Shown: positions 15,038-23,653 of the stretch, one piece after another
Layout of the letters: each line of letters begins with the position of its first letter
How positions within the stretch are numbered: the stretch's first letter is position 1
NCBI GenBank assembly: GCA_910585765.1
Contig: CAJUES010000036.1
Location: 1-36,815, forward strand
DNA: 36,815 nt
Direction of reading: 5' to 3'
Source of the DNA: an uncultured Lachnospiraceae bacterium
Lineage (GTDB): Bacteria; Bacillota; Clostridia; Lachnospirales; Lachnospiraceae
The notes under the pieces: generated by a model
Told to the model about the DNA's origin: nothing
Databases searched by the model: none
The model's input: the letters and a program-made list of their open reading frames with translations, nothing else
Program-made: the position numbers and the translations under genes

Positions 15038-18000
15038 TTATTCGATAAAAATATCCAGCACCCCGCTGCAGTGCGTCAGCGCGTTCCGCGAGAGCACTGC
15101 GGCGCCGGGGCGGTAGGGGTTGTGCGCGGTCTGCGCTGACAGCTCCGCGCTGCCGTCCGCGATCCGCACGCGCTGTCCGGGGGCGTTTTCCGCGTTGGTG
15201 TGGAACCGGAACGTGACGGTGCGCCCGAAGCAGTCATAGCGGAGCCGGAGTCCGTCCGCCTCTGCCGGAAGAACAGGATCCAGTGACAAGGTGTCTGCTG
15301 TCAGCCGGATGCCCAGTATGTTCTGGATGACCTGGCGGATATAGATGCCCGGACCGCTGGAGTACAGTCTCCATCCGCCCTTCACGCCGATCTTGCCGGA
15401 CTTTAGCAGATGAAACTCCTCGGCGTAGCGGTAGCGGTCGGGATAGGCGCCGTCGGAGCTGCTAAAGTAGAGATTGCTCTGGCGGGCGTGTGCGTTTGGC
15501 ACGCTGTCCTGGATCAGGATCGGGTTGATGGGGAACAGGGAATCCCACGCTTCGCGGGCATCGCCGAGCTTTGCCATCGCCTCGATGTAGCGGATGTGCG
15601 CGTGGGTGTACTGCAGGCTGATCTCCCGCCCGACGTTGGCTGCCTGCTCCGCGCGCCGGAACAGATGGCTGACACCGCCGTTATAATCTGCAGGCCGGTC
15701 CATCAGACGCACGCCATCCGGACATTTGAGCCGGTTTCTGATGATGTCCGCGTTGCGTGACGCCTGCTCCGGGCTGGCAAGCTCCGCGATGATACTGCGC
15801 GTCATCGGCAGCAGGCGGTAGTGGATGCCAGTCACTTCATCGCAGGGGTGCAGCATGTAGGTGTAAGTGTCACCGCAGTCCAGAAAGCCCGCGATCACAT
15901 CCTCTTTGATCAATATGGTCTCAAAGGCGCTTTTCACCGCGGCAGCCAGCGTACTGCACTGGCTGGACAGCTCAGAAGCATGCTGTCGTGTGGATGGATC
16001 TGATATGTCATCGGCTGCAGCGCGCAGACTCCGGCTGAGTGCACAGAAGGTCTGATAGGCGAGTGCGACAGTCCATGCACTGACAAGGCGCTGCTTTAGA
16101 TTTTCCTTTGCCGGCTGCAGCGTGTCGTCCCAGTCGCCTCCGGCGTAGGTGATCAACCCGGTGTCGCCGATCATCCTGGTCTCCAGGATGTTGGAGAGAG
16201 CAAGATCGATGTGCGACAGGAGAGAGCTTTCCGTGGTCTCGCCGTCGTAGGGGATCTGCGCCTCCAGAAGGGACACATCGCCGGATGCTGCGAGGTAATC
16301 CGCCACGCATTTCAGAGGCCAGAAGATCACGTCGCCGTGGCACTCCCCTGGATTGATGGAATAGCGGTCAAACATGAACCATTGCGGCCACTCCCTTGTC
16401 TCGCGGTTCTGATGGGAGAAGATGTTCAAAAGGACTGCACGCACCAGTTCGTAGTGCTGTGTTGTCAGGAACAGCTCGATCGGCCCCTGGCAGATATCGC
16501 GCGTTCCCCATGCCGCGCCGCCGGGCTGCTCCAGACCGTGGGGCATGGAGAAATGGATCATGGCGTTGTGTGCGTACCACCAGACTGTCTCGTTCAGGAT
16601 GTCAGCCTGTTTCCATGCGACTGCGGGTGTCAGGCAAAAATGGTTCATCAGCCCGCTGTAGTAGTCGAGGCACGCGCGCTTTTCCTGCGCGAAGGAGTAC
16701 CCTGCGGGGCGCTCGTCCCCGTCCGCTCCAAGATATCCGCGAACGATCACACAGAACGAGGATTTTGCGTCGATGGAGAGCGTCAGGAACGTCTCGTCAA
16801 AGGGGGTGTCATCCTCGAAGAAGATGCGGTCGTCGCTGGCGGTAAAGCTGCAGTCCGGGAGTGTCATGTCATAGTGTAGGCCGGGATAGGCATCACTGTC
16901 AAGCACAAAGCGAAAACCTTGATCGATGGGCGTGCAGATGATATCGCTGCTGTACTCGTTGCTGCCCATGACAAGCTGGCTGGTCAGGATAAAATCATAG
17001 GAGATGCCATTCCTGCTCTCCACCTCCAGGATCAGGTCGGATGCGGATGCCGCGGTGTACGCAGTTACGGATAAGATATCATCGTCCAGTTTGTAATACC
17101 AGCGGGAATAATTCATTCCCATCTCGAACAGCCCGGGAAGATTCAGCAGCCGGTAAGTGCTGCCCAGGCGGATATACAGCCGCTGCCCGCTGTTTTTCAG
17201 GAGATTCAGGGCGCCGCGCGGCGTGGACAGCAGCTTGTGGAGATCGGTGTTGCCGATCACGACGTGGCTGTTGAAGATGCCGTACATATACTGGGTGGAG
17301 GATATCAGCGCACTGTCGACGGCGTGCAGGTTTGGCGGCGTGATGACGATCGTCCCATGCGGGCGCTCCGTCAGGCACTCCTTGTCCTTCGTCACGACGT
17401 GGGCGTGGTCATCCGCAAAAAAGGATAGCAGTGTGCTGCCCCTGTGTTCTTCCAGGTTCCGTTTGGGGAACAGTGCGTCAATCTCCGCAGACGAAAAGGA
17501 ATCAGATGAAACCGGGAAGTCGAACATACTTTTGATAGTCACGGCGGTGAGCGCCTGCATAGGTTCTGCGGGCTGGAGCGGTGTGCGGTACGCCGCCATG
17601 ATCTCCTCCTGGTATGCGGCTTTTGTGACTGCGTCGGGGTGATCCTTTTGGAAAAAGCCGTAGAAGGAGAGCGTTTTGGTTCCGCTGACACATAGTTTTT
17701 CCGTCTGCAATCCGGTGTAGGCAAATTCGTACTGCAGGTTCAGATCCGCAAGGTTTCCACAGAGCGCTGCCGGAATGCCGGTTTCCTTGCTCGAAAGTCC
17801 GAAGAACTGCATACCGTCAGTGGAGTAGTGCGCGGCGCCGGCGCCGATGACACCCTGCTGCAGGTAGGGAAAACGCCCCGCTGCAGGCATGTTCTGCCGT
17901 GAGCAGACCACATAGCCGTTCGCACCGCAAAAAACACTGTGTCCAAGGTACTGGGAGACATAGGACTCGTTTGTGTAGACATTATTCTCGGAAGTGACGC

Positions 18001-18397
18001 TGATGTCCTGACCGTAGATGACGTCGACAGTCTGACCGCAGCCGGTGAGCGTGATATCCCAGAACCAGCAAGCTGATACAGGGCGGAAGGTCACGGTGTA
18101 CTCGATATCCTCCGCACGGCCTCTGTACTGCAGGCAGTTCCCTCCATAGAAGAGTGTGCTGGCGGAGCGGATCCCGAGCAGGGGGTAGCTGCTGCTTCCC
18201 TGCTCGTGGTAGATCCGCAGATAGATGTTGTTGAGTGAGCCGTCCCTAGCATTTCCGCGGAACTGATTGATGAGGATGCTGCCCTGCGTGAAAGTGAAGA
18301 CATCACCTGTGGGCAGGAAGGTGTAGCAACAGTCATGCGGATCCTTTTGCTGCTTGATTGTGAGAAAACGATTCATTTTTTTCTTTATTTCTTTCAT
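15038..18397 (-). CDS. 1,2-beta-oligoglucan phosphorylase (GH94, SOGP type)
   Basis: A protein of 1119 residues without signal peptide. GH94 enzymes split beta-glucosidic bonds with phosphate, releasing alpha-glucose 1-phosphate. The length fits sophorooligosaccharide phosphorylases (about 1,100) and not cellobiose phosphorylase (about 800). Recognisable blocks include PHGLEQPGGAAWGTRDICQG, WPQWFMFDRYS, HGDVIFWPLK, YAGGDWDDTLQPA, RAEQAANVGRE with QYTHAHIRYIEAMAK, and GGWRLYSSGPGIY. By alignment to the DWND motif of cellobiose phosphorylase, D758 is the general acid. These blocks match my memory of Listeria innocua Lin1839. GH149 and GH161 enzymes are similar in size but fit less well. AAAGGA lies 9 nt before ATG. 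It has its own strong promoter and a LacI-type operator. Confidence 0.85.
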   Translation of the reverse strand: MKEIKKKMNRFLTIKQQKDPHDCCYTFLPTGDVFTFTQGSILINQFRGNARDGSLNNIYLRIYHEQGSSSYPLLGIRSASTLFYGGNCLQYRGRAEDIEYTVTFRPVSACWFWDITLTGCGQTVDVIYGQDISVTSENNVYTNESYVSQYLGHSVFCGANGYVVCSRQNMPAAGRFPYLQQGVIGAGAAHYSTDGMQFFGLSSKETGIPAALCGNLADLNLQYEFAYTGLQTEKLCVSGTKTLSFYGFFQKDHPDAVTKAAYQEEIMAAYRTPLQPAEPMQALTAVTIKSMFDFPVSSDSFSSAEIDALFPKRNLEEHRGSTLLSFFADDHAHVVTKDKECLTERPHGTIVITPPNLHAVDSALISSTQYMYGIFNSHVVIGNTDLHKLLSTPRGALNLLKNSGQRLYIRLGSTYRLLNLPGLFEMGMNYSRWYYKLDDDILSVTAYTAASASDLILEVESRNGISYDFILTSQLVMGSNEYSSDIICTPIDQGFRFVLDSDAYPGLHYDMTLPDCSFTASDDRIFFEDDTPFDETFLTLSIDAKSSFCVIVRGYLGADGDERPAGYSFAQEKRACLDYYSGLMNHFCLTPAVAWKQADILNETVWWYAHNAMIHFSMPHGLEQPGGAAWGTRDICQGPIELFLTTQHYELVRAVLLNIFSHQNRETREWPQWFMFDRYSINPGECHGDVIFWPLKCVADYLAASGDVSLLEAQIPYDGETTESSLLSHIDLALSNILETRMIGDTGLITYAGGDWDDTLQPAKENLKQRLVSAWTVALAYQTFCALSRSLRAAADDISDPSTRQHASELSSQCSTLAAAVKSAFETILIKEDVIAGFLDCGDTYTYMLHPCDEVTGIHYRLLPMTRSIIAELASPEQASRNADIIRNRLKCPDGVRLMDRPADYNGGVSHLFRRAEQAANVGREISLQYTHAHIRYIEAMAKLGDAREAWDSLFPINPILIQDSVPNAHARQSNLYFSSSDGAYPDRYRYAEEFHLLKSGKIGVKGGWRLYSSGPGIYIRQVIQNILGIRLTADTLSLDPVLPAEADGLRLRYDCFGRTVTFRFHTNAENAPGQRVRIADGSAELSAQTAHNPYRPGAAVLSRNALTHCSGVLDIFIE

Positions 18398-18448
18398 AAA
18401 GGCAAGTCCTTTCTGGTTTATATTTGTAAAATAATCTGTTGATACTTA

Positions 18449-18462
18449 TGGAAACGTTTTCT
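18449..18462. promoter_or_regulatory. LacI-type operator in front of the phosphorylase gene
   Basis: TGGAAACGTTTTCT, with a near-palindromic GAAA-CG-TTTTC core, is identical to the copy at 18757-18770. It lies downstream of the leftward promoter at about +35 to +48 and 51 bp before the phosphorylase start, a roadblock position. The LacI regulator encoded at 22563 is the natural candidate ligand; CcpA is less likely because two cre consensus positions do not match. Confidence 0.75.
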
Positions 18463-18503
18463 TTTATGACAAAGCAAAATGGGAATTGAGCCTTCGTACT
18501 TTG

Positions 18504-18532
18504 ATTATAAGTTGCCTTGTGTGGAATGTCAA
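18504..18532 (-). promoter_or_regulatory. Consensus sigma-A promoter, leftward
   Basis: On the minus strand TTGACA (18532-18527) and TATAAT (18509-18504) are 17 bp apart, a perfect match in both hexamers. It drives the phosphorylase and MBL genes. Such a strong promoter is normally held down by a repressor, which fits the operator at 18449-18462. Confidence 0.88.
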
Positions 18533-18710
18533 CATAAAGATGGAAAAGAACAGCGGAGATATGCAATAAATGACAATTAATTGGGAAATATCAGGATGGG
18601 TTTTGTTATTAATGCACAGCAGATGCACAAAAACAATCTGAAAAAAGGATAAAATATGCATTGTAAAATATAGATAAAAAGCAAGCTGGATTTATGGCAA
18701 AAGTGATAGG

Positions 18711-18739
18711 TTGACATTCAATACAGAATGATTTATGAT
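18711..18739 (+). promoter_or_regulatory. Sigma-A promoter, rightward
   Basis: TTGACA (18711-18716) and TATGAT (18734-18739) are 17 bp apart. Transcription should start near 18746, so the operator at 18757-18770 lies within the first 25 transcribed bases. It drives the transporter, regulator, esterase-like and GH3 genes. Confidence 0.85.
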
Positions 18740-18756
18740 AAATATGTTGAAATAAA

Positions 18757-18770
18757 TGGAAACGTTTTCT
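18757..18770. promoter_or_regulatory. LacI-type operator in front of the transporter operon
   Basis: TGGAAACGTTTTCT is the second identical copy of the operator, 308 bp from the first and just downstream of the rightward promoter. Paired operators over a divergent promoter region would let one LacI-family repressor shut both units and possibly form a DNA loop. Confidence 0.75.
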
Positions 18771-18798
18771 GAAAATCGCAGAAAATAGGTGGTACACA

Positions 18799-18853
18799 TC
18801 TGACTTCCGGCACATTCAGACACACTCTGGGAAAAGTGCCGGAGCCTGTCAGA
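18799..18853 (+). other. Stem-loop in the leader of the transporter operon
   Basis: TCTGAC (18799-18804) pairs with GTCAGA (18848-18853), and inside them TCCGGCAC (18806-18813) pairs with GTGCCGGA (18836-18843). The hairpin ends 6 nt before the GGAGGG ribosome binding site at 18859-18864. It has no T tract, so it is more likely a 5' UTR structure that affects stability or translation than a terminator. Confidence 0.5.
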
Positions 18854-18864
18854 AGAATGGAGGG

Positions 18865-19803
18865 ATGGTATTGAAAGTGAAACGGGGGTTTCAGGACTTC
18901 TTAAAGGAAGTCAAAAAGAACTGGGTGTTGTTTCTGATGCTGGTTCCGGCGATCGCATATTTCATTATATTTAGCTATGTGACAATGCCCGGCGCCTATG
19001 TAGCATTTGTAAACTATAACCCGAACAAGGGAATATTTGGCAGTGATTTTGTCGGTTTCAAGAATTTCGAGTTCCTGATCAGAAATGGAGATTTGGTGAG
19101 AATCACGAAAAATACCCTTCTCTACAACGGCGTGTTTCTGCTGATGAGTCATTTGATCCAGATCGTGCTGGCAGTCATGCTCTCGGAGATCATGAACAAG
19201 ATCTTCAAAAAGATCTCCCAGTCGGTCATTCTGCTCCCGCATTTCATCTCCTATGTAGTCGTCGGCGTTTTTGCCTACAATTTCTTTAATTTTGACAACG
19301 GTTTTATCAACTCGCTGTTGGTCAATATGGGGCTGGAGCGCATTTCCTTCTACTCCACGCCGGGGGTATGGAAATACATTATCGTGTTCTTCTATATATG
19401 GAAGACAACCGGTTACGGCATGATCGTCTACATGGCGGCGATCACCGGCATCAGCAGTGAGATCTACGAGGCGTGCTACATCGACGGGGCAAGCCGCTTC
19501 CAGCGGATCCGTTATGTGACGCTGCCGCTGCTCAAGCCGACATTTATCCTGCTGGTCCTGTTTGGATTAGGCGGCATTCTGCGCGGTTCGTTTGACCTGT
19601 TCTACAACCTCATCGGAACGAACTCGCTGCTCTACGGGCAGACGGACATTATTGACACTTACGTATACCGAAGTCTGGTGGGATCGTTCAACTTTGCTTC
19701 CAGTGCGGCGGTAGGATTGTACCAGTCGGTATTCGGCCTGATCTTCGTCATGGTGATCAACCTGATCGTGCGGAAGGTCGAGCCGGAGAGTGCACTGTTT
19801 TGA
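18865..19803 (+). CDS. Carbohydrate ABC transporter permease, LplB type
   Basis: A 312-residue inner-membrane protein. The N-terminal FLKEVKKNWVLFLMLVPAIA, then MPGAYVAFVNYNPNKGIFGS, are hallmarks of LplB-type permeases for complex oligosaccharides; the EAA loop reads EIYEACYIDGASRFQRI. About six spans are evident. Start choice is unsure: ATG 18865 touches GGAGGG directly, whereas TTG 18871 has an ideal 6-nt spacing and would remove two residues. It is the first gene of the rightward unit. No ATPase gene is present, as is common for this class, which borrows a shared MsmX/MsiK-type ATPase. Confidence 0.92.
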   Translation: MVLKVKRGFQDFLKEVKKNWVLFLMLVPAIAYFIIFSYVTMPGAYVAFVNYNPNKGIFGSDFVGFKNFEFLIRNGDLVRITKNTLLYNGVFLLMSHLIQIVLAVMLSEIMNKIFKKISQSVILLPHFISYVVVGVFAYNFFNFDNGFINSLLVNMGLERISFYSTPGVWKYIIVFFYIWKTTGYGMIVYMAAITGISSEIYEACYIDGASRFQRIRYVTLPLLKPTFILLVLFGLGGILRGSFDLFYNLIGTNSLLYGQTDIIDTYVYRSLVGSFNFASSAAVGLYQSVFGLIFVMVINLIVRKVEPESALF

Positions 19804-19818
19804 CAAGGAGGGGATCAT

Positions 19819-20739
19819 ATGGGACAGGGAAAAAAAGAAGCTGAGCCTGCTTCTAAGATTAAGATGGGAAAGAGCAACAGGATGCTTTCTGTTGTGTGTT
19901 ATGTGGTGGTTGGATTGTTTGCCGTTGTGTGCCTGTTTCCGTTTGCGCTGATGATCACATCCTCCTTTATGACGGAGAAGGAGATCGTCAGTGAGGGGTA
20001 CAAGCTGTTCCCGAAGGAGTGGACGGCTGCCGCGTACACGTATCTGCTCGACAATCCAAGGAAGCTTCTGGACGCGTACAGGACGACGATACTGATCACT
20101 GTTATCGGCACGGTTCTGGGACTTGTGATCATGTCGATGGCGGGGTATGTGCTCAACCGCAAGGATTTCAAATACAGGGGATTTTTCTCGTTCATGATCT
20201 ACTTTACCACGCTGTTTTCAGGCGGACTTGTGCCTACATATATCCTGTATGTCAGGTACTTGAACCTGAAGGACAATATCTGGGCGATGATACTGCCGGG
20301 ACTTGTGAGCGCGTGGTCTATCTTTCTGATGCGCAACTTCATGAAGTCGATCCCGGATGAGCTGTACGAGTCCGCGACGATGGACGGTGCAGGGCCATTT
20401 ACGATCTATCTCAGGATCTTCATGCCGCTGGCGATCCCGTCGCTTGCGACAGTGGGATTGTTCCTGGCGCTGGGCTACTGGAACGAGTGGTACAATGCCA
20501 GCCTTTACATAGACACGGCGTCCAAATATCCGCTGCAGTACTATCTGCAGAAGATGATCAACCAGACGAGCATCGAGGCGCTGACCAACGCGGGACACGT
20601 GATCGACGCGGGCATGGTTCCCACGCAGTCCGTGAAGATGGCGACTGCCGTGCTGACGACAGGACCGATCATACTGCTCTATCCGTTTGTTCAGAAATAT
20701 TTTGTCAGCGGACTGACGGTCGGCAGCGTGAAGGGATAA
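19819..20739 (+). CDS. Carbohydrate ABC transporter permease, YtcP/LplC type
   Basis: A 306-residue partner of the preceding permease, 15 bp downstream, with AAGGAGGGG before ATG 19819. After a charged N-terminus it has FPFALMITSSFMTEKEIVSE, the FSGGLVPTYILYVRYLNLKD block typical of YtcP/LplC proteins, and the EAA loop ELYESATMDGAGPFTIYLRI. The C-terminus (FVQKYFVSGLTVGSVKG) is the usual ending of this family. The two permeases should form the channel for sugars delivered by the lipoprotein at 20818. Confidence 0.93.
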   Translation: MGQGKKEAEPASKIKMGKSNRMLSVVCYVVVGLFAVVCLFPFALMITSSFMTEKEIVSEGYKLFPKEWTAAAYTYLLDNPRKLLDAYRTTILITVIGTVLGLVIMSMAGYVLNRKDFKYRGFFSFMIYFTTLFSGGLVPTYILYVRYLNLKDNIWAMILPGLVSAWSIFLMRNFMKSIPDELYESATMDGAGPFTIYLRIFMPLAIPSLATVGLFLALGYWNEWYNASLYIDTASKYPLQYYLQKMINQTSIEALTNAGHVIDAGMVPTQSVKMATAVLTTGPIILLYPFVQKYFVSGLTVGSVKG

Positions 20740-20817
20740 GACTGAGCTTTTAAAACATTTGTTGGAAAAATTTGCCTTTACTTTTTAGGTAAAGGTTGAT
20801 AAAATAAGGAGGATAAT

Positions 20818-22431
20818 ATGAAACTAAGAAAGCAGAAATTAAGGAAAGTTACATCTACGATCATCAGTGCAGCCATGGCGGGCACACTTCTGGCAGGCTG
20901 CGGCGGCGACAAGGCGCCTGCCCAGAATGCGTCCGATCAAAACGCATCAGACACAGGCACTTCGGGCGACGCAAAGGACAGTGCGAGCACAGTGCAGGCT
21001 GGCAGTCCCGATCTCTCTGAGCATGTCACACTGACCTTCTATCTATATGGCTCTCCGGGGGCGGCGAACGAGGACATTCTCAAGGAAATCAACACAAAGC
21101 TCACGGCGGATATCAACACTTCTGTCGAGGTCAAGTACATTGACTGGGGCGATATCAACACAAAGTATCCGCTGCTCTGGGCATCCGGCGAGGAGTTTGA
21201 CATGGCATACGCTTCCATCAACACGGCAGTTCCTTTTTACACGCTGGCAAAACAGGGGTCTCTGTACGATATCTCCGGAATCCTGGACAGCTGTGCGCCT
21301 GTGCTGAAGGCGGCGATCGATGATGCGGGCTGGGCGGCAGCCTCCACCACAGAGGGGATCTTTGGCGTGCCAAGCCTCGGGGCTGGTTACAATGTATATG
21401 GGTTTGTCTACAACAAGGCGAACTGCAAGGCGTGGGGCATTGACGAGGTGACAGATCTCGCGTCTATGGAGGCGTACTGTGATGCGTCTGTGGCGAACGG
21501 TATCTATCCGATCAACGGCAACCCGGAGGTTGCGATGGACTTCTACCATATGCTGGAGGGAATGACAGGAAACTGGGTTCCTGCACCGGGCATAGCGACC
21601 AGCGAGATGTATCTGATGTGCACGGACTACAACAATTATGAGGAAGTGGTGCACCCCGCGTTCACGGACGAGTTTGAGGCGTTTGTCATCAAGCTGGATG
21701 AGTGGGAGGGAAAAGGATACTGGCCGACAGACATCATGTCCGCTTCCACGGGTGACAAGGATATGTACAAGAACGGGCAGAGCAGTTCGTACATCACGCA
21801 CATGGCGGACTGGACGGGCAACTTTACGGCGATTCACGGACAGCTTCCGGATCAGGATGTCGATGCATGGTACTTTGCGCAGGACAATGACAAGGTACTC
21901 AAGAGTTCTCCGGCGCAGGATCTGACAGTCATCAACGCAAACTGCAAGTATCCGGAGCGGTGCCTGATGGCGATCGAGAAGTTCATGACAGATGAGTCTT
22001 ACTACAGACTGTGGCAGAACGGTATCGAGGGGCGCCAGTATGAGATCGTGGACGGTTATCTGGAGAAGCCCGCTTCCTTTAACGAGGACGTGGATGGCGG
22101 CGGATTCTCCGCGTGGGCACTCAGCAACACAGAGTTCAAGATTCCGCTCAAGGTAGAGCATCCGAGCCGCTATGAGAAGATCGCGGAGTGGGAGGCGCAT
22201 CATATCAATGATCCCTACACGGGTTTCAGTTTCGATGATGCCAATGTCAAGGCAGAACTGTCGGCGATCTCCAACGTAAACTCGACGCTCGGCATCCAGC
22301 TGATGCTCGGCAAGACGGACGATGTGCATGCCGCGCTGCAGCAGTACAGGGATCAGTTAAAGTCGGCAGGGATCGACACAGTGATCGAAGAATTAAAGAC
22401 ACAGCTTCAGGCATTTACGCCTGTCAAATAA
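20818..22431 (+). CDS. Extracellular solute-binding lipoprotein for oligosaccharides
   Basis: A 537-residue lipoprotein. Signal peptide with the lipobox LLAGC (C28), a Gly/Ser/Asp-rich linker, then a large family 1 solute-binding domain (HVTLTFYLYGSPGAANEDIL, WASGEEFDMAYAS, YDISGILDSCAPVLK). The size, LplA-like character and linkage to LplB/YtcP permeases fit binding of complex oligosaccharides. In Listeria innocua the equivalent gene product (Lin1841, from memory) binds sophorooligosaccharides, and gene context here suggests the same ligand class. AAGGAGGAT precedes ATG 20818. Lgt, encoded at 3209, would lipidate it. Confidence 0.9.
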   Translation: MKLRKQKLRKVTSTIISAAMAGTLLAGCGGDKAPAQNASDQNASDTGTSGDAKDSASTVQAGSPDLSEHVTLTFYLYGSPGAANEDILKEINTKLTADINTSVEVKYIDWGDINTKYPLLWASGEEFDMAYASINTAVPFYTLAKQGSLYDISGILDSCAPVLKAAIDDAGWAAASTTEGIFGVPSLGAGYNVYGFVYNKANCKAWGIDEVTDLASMEAYCDASVANGIYPINGNPEVAMDFYHMLEGMTGNWVPAPGIATSEMYLMCTDYNNYEEVVHPAFTDEFEAFVIKLDEWEGKGYWPTDIMSASTGDKDMYKNGQSSSYITHMADWTGNFTAIHGQLPDQDVDAWYFAQDNDKVLKSSPAQDLTVINANCKYPERCLMAIEKFMTDESYYRLWQNGIEGRQYEIVDGYLEKPASFNEDVDGGGFSAWALSNTEFKIPLKVEHPSRYEKIAEWEAHHINDPYTGFSFDDANVKAELSAISNVNSTLGIQLMLGKTDDVHAALQQYRDQLKSAGIDTVIEELKTQLQAFTPVK

Positions 22432-22485
22432 GAAACTGTAAAGAGCATGGGACATCGCGCAGAGGATTTCCGTGGAGGGACAAGG

Positions 22486-22514
22486 ACGGGGCTGCAGTAA
22501 GTTTGCAGCCCCGT
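22486..22514 (+). terminator. GC-rich hairpin between binding protein and regulator
   Basis: ACGGGGCTGCA (22486-22496) and TGCAGCCCCGT (22504-22514) form a perfect 11-bp stem with a 7-nt loop. Only TTGTGC follows, so termination would be partial at best. It may protect the 3' end of the transporter message and so keep regulator and enzyme levels below those of the binding protein. Confidence 0.55.
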
Positions 22515-22562
22515 TTGTGCACGCAGGCACCCATAGGAGACTTGGTTTTATGGGAGGAAGAA

Positions 22563-23594
22563 ATGGCGAATATCAACATTAAAGACATTGCAAAGTTATC
22601 GGGCGTGGGGATCGCCACCGTTTCCCGCGTCCTCAACCAGACGGGCTACGTGAGTGAGAAGACGCGGAAAAAAGTCCTGGATGTCATTAATGAATACAAT
22701 TATATTCCAAACAACAATGCGCGGAATCTGAAACTGACACAATCAGAGAACATTGCATTGTTTGTGAAGTACATTTCAAATCCCTTTTTTGAGAAAATGA
22801 TCGAGATCATCCAGCAGGAAGTGGCGTCGAGGGGATATCCCCTGCTGATCCAGAATGTGGACGAAAATTCGGATGAGCTGGATGTCGCCATCAGCGAATC
22901 GATGCAGCGCAATCTGTGCGGGCTGATCATCATGGGCGGTTCCTACTCCTCCTACACAGAGGCGAAGTTCCGTCAGCTTGGCACACCATGCGTGCTGCTC
23001 ACGGTCAACTCCGAGGGAAATGTGGACCCGACCCTGTACTCGAGCGTCACCATCAACGACGAGCTGGAGGGGTATCGCGCGACCAACTATCTCATCGAGA
23101 TGGGGCACCGCAGGATCGGCTTCCTATATAAGGACATGGAAAATGTGGTGACGCCGAACATCCTGCGCTACCGGGGATATATTCGGGCGCTGGAGGAGAA
23201 CGGGATCCCGGTGGATGAGAGACTGATCGCGCCTGGTATACCCTCCTTTGGCATGGGTTTTCGCGCCGGATTTCAGGCGATGAAGGGGCTGATGCAGCGC
23301 AATCCGGACATGACTGCCGTGTTTGCATTCTCGGATGTTCTCGCGATCGGTGCGGCGAAGGCGGTGCTCAATGCGGGAAAGCAGATACCGGAGGACATCT
23401 CGGTCATTGGGTTTGACGGTATCGAGATGGCGGAATTTTACAACCCGACACTCGACACGGTGTATCAGCCGGCGACGGAGATGGCGCTCTCGGCGGTCTC
23501 GCTGCTGCACGGGATGATGAACGGGGAGCGGACACAGCACATTGTCTGTGATTCGGTGATCATGAAGCGCGGATCTGTGAAGATGCTGCGGTGA
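22563..23594 (+). CDS. LacI family transcriptional regulator
   Basis: A 343-residue regulator. ATG 22563 is preferred over the open frame to 22503 because GGGAGGAAG precedes it and the helix-turn-helix begins at once (NIKDIAKLSGVGIATVSRVL). The hinge-helix region follows (YIPNNNARNLKL), then a periplasmic-binding-protein-like effector domain with FVKYISNPFFEKMI, GLIIMGGSYSS, GHRRIGFLYK and ISVIGFDGIEMAEF. It lies inside the transporter operon. The two identical operators over the divergent promoters, both of LacI type, make it the likely local repressor responding to an imported sugar. Sugar identity is inferred from the neighbours. Confidence 0.93.
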   Translation: MANINIKDIAKLSGVGIATVSRVLNQTGYVSEKTRKKVLDVINEYNYIPNNNARNLKLTQSENIALFVKYISNPFFEKMIEIIQQEVASRGYPLLIQNVDENSDELDVAISESMQRNLCGLIIMGGSYSSYTEAKFRQLGTPCVLLTVNSEGNVDPTLYSSVTINDELEGYRATNYLIEMGHRRIGFLYKDMENVVTPNILRYRGYIRALEENGIPVDERLIAPGIPSFGMGFRAGFQAMKGLMQRNPDMTAVFAFSDVLAIGAAKAVLNAGKQIPEDISVIGFDGIEMAEFYNPTLDTVYQPATEMALSAVSLLHGMMNGERTQHIVCDSVIMKRGSVKMLR

Positions 23595-23627
23595 GGGCGG
23601 ACAGCGGAATACATATAAAATAGTGAT

Positions 23628-23641
23628 AGAAAGCGTTTTGG
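23628..23641. promoter_or_regulatory. Possible third operator or cre-like site before the SGNH gene
   Basis: AGAAAGCGTTTTGG shares GAAA-CGTTTT with the two strong operators but has one extra base in the centre and a poor right half. TATAAAAT at 23614-23621 could be a -10, without a good -35. A weak internal promoter or a catabolite-repression site is possible. Confidence 0.3.
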
Positions 23642-23653
23642 GGAGGGATCAGA

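Noticed and set aside
15410..17693. Several open frames on both strands within the phosphorylase gene
   Set aside because: They are shadows of the 1119-residue minus-strand gene, lack ribosome binding sites and give low-complexity Arg/Ser/Cys-rich peptides.
18449..18770. Calling the two 14-mers CcpA cre sites
   Set aside because: TGGAAACGTTTTCT misses the cre consensus at position 3 and at the final base, and a LacI gene sits in the operon. CcpA binding remains possible but is second choice.
21043..22329. A 428-residue open frame on the minus strand opposite the binding-protein gene
   Set aside because: The opposite strand encodes a clear lipoprotein with signal peptide and context; the antisense product has no recognisable domain and an His/Arg/Val-rich shadow composition.
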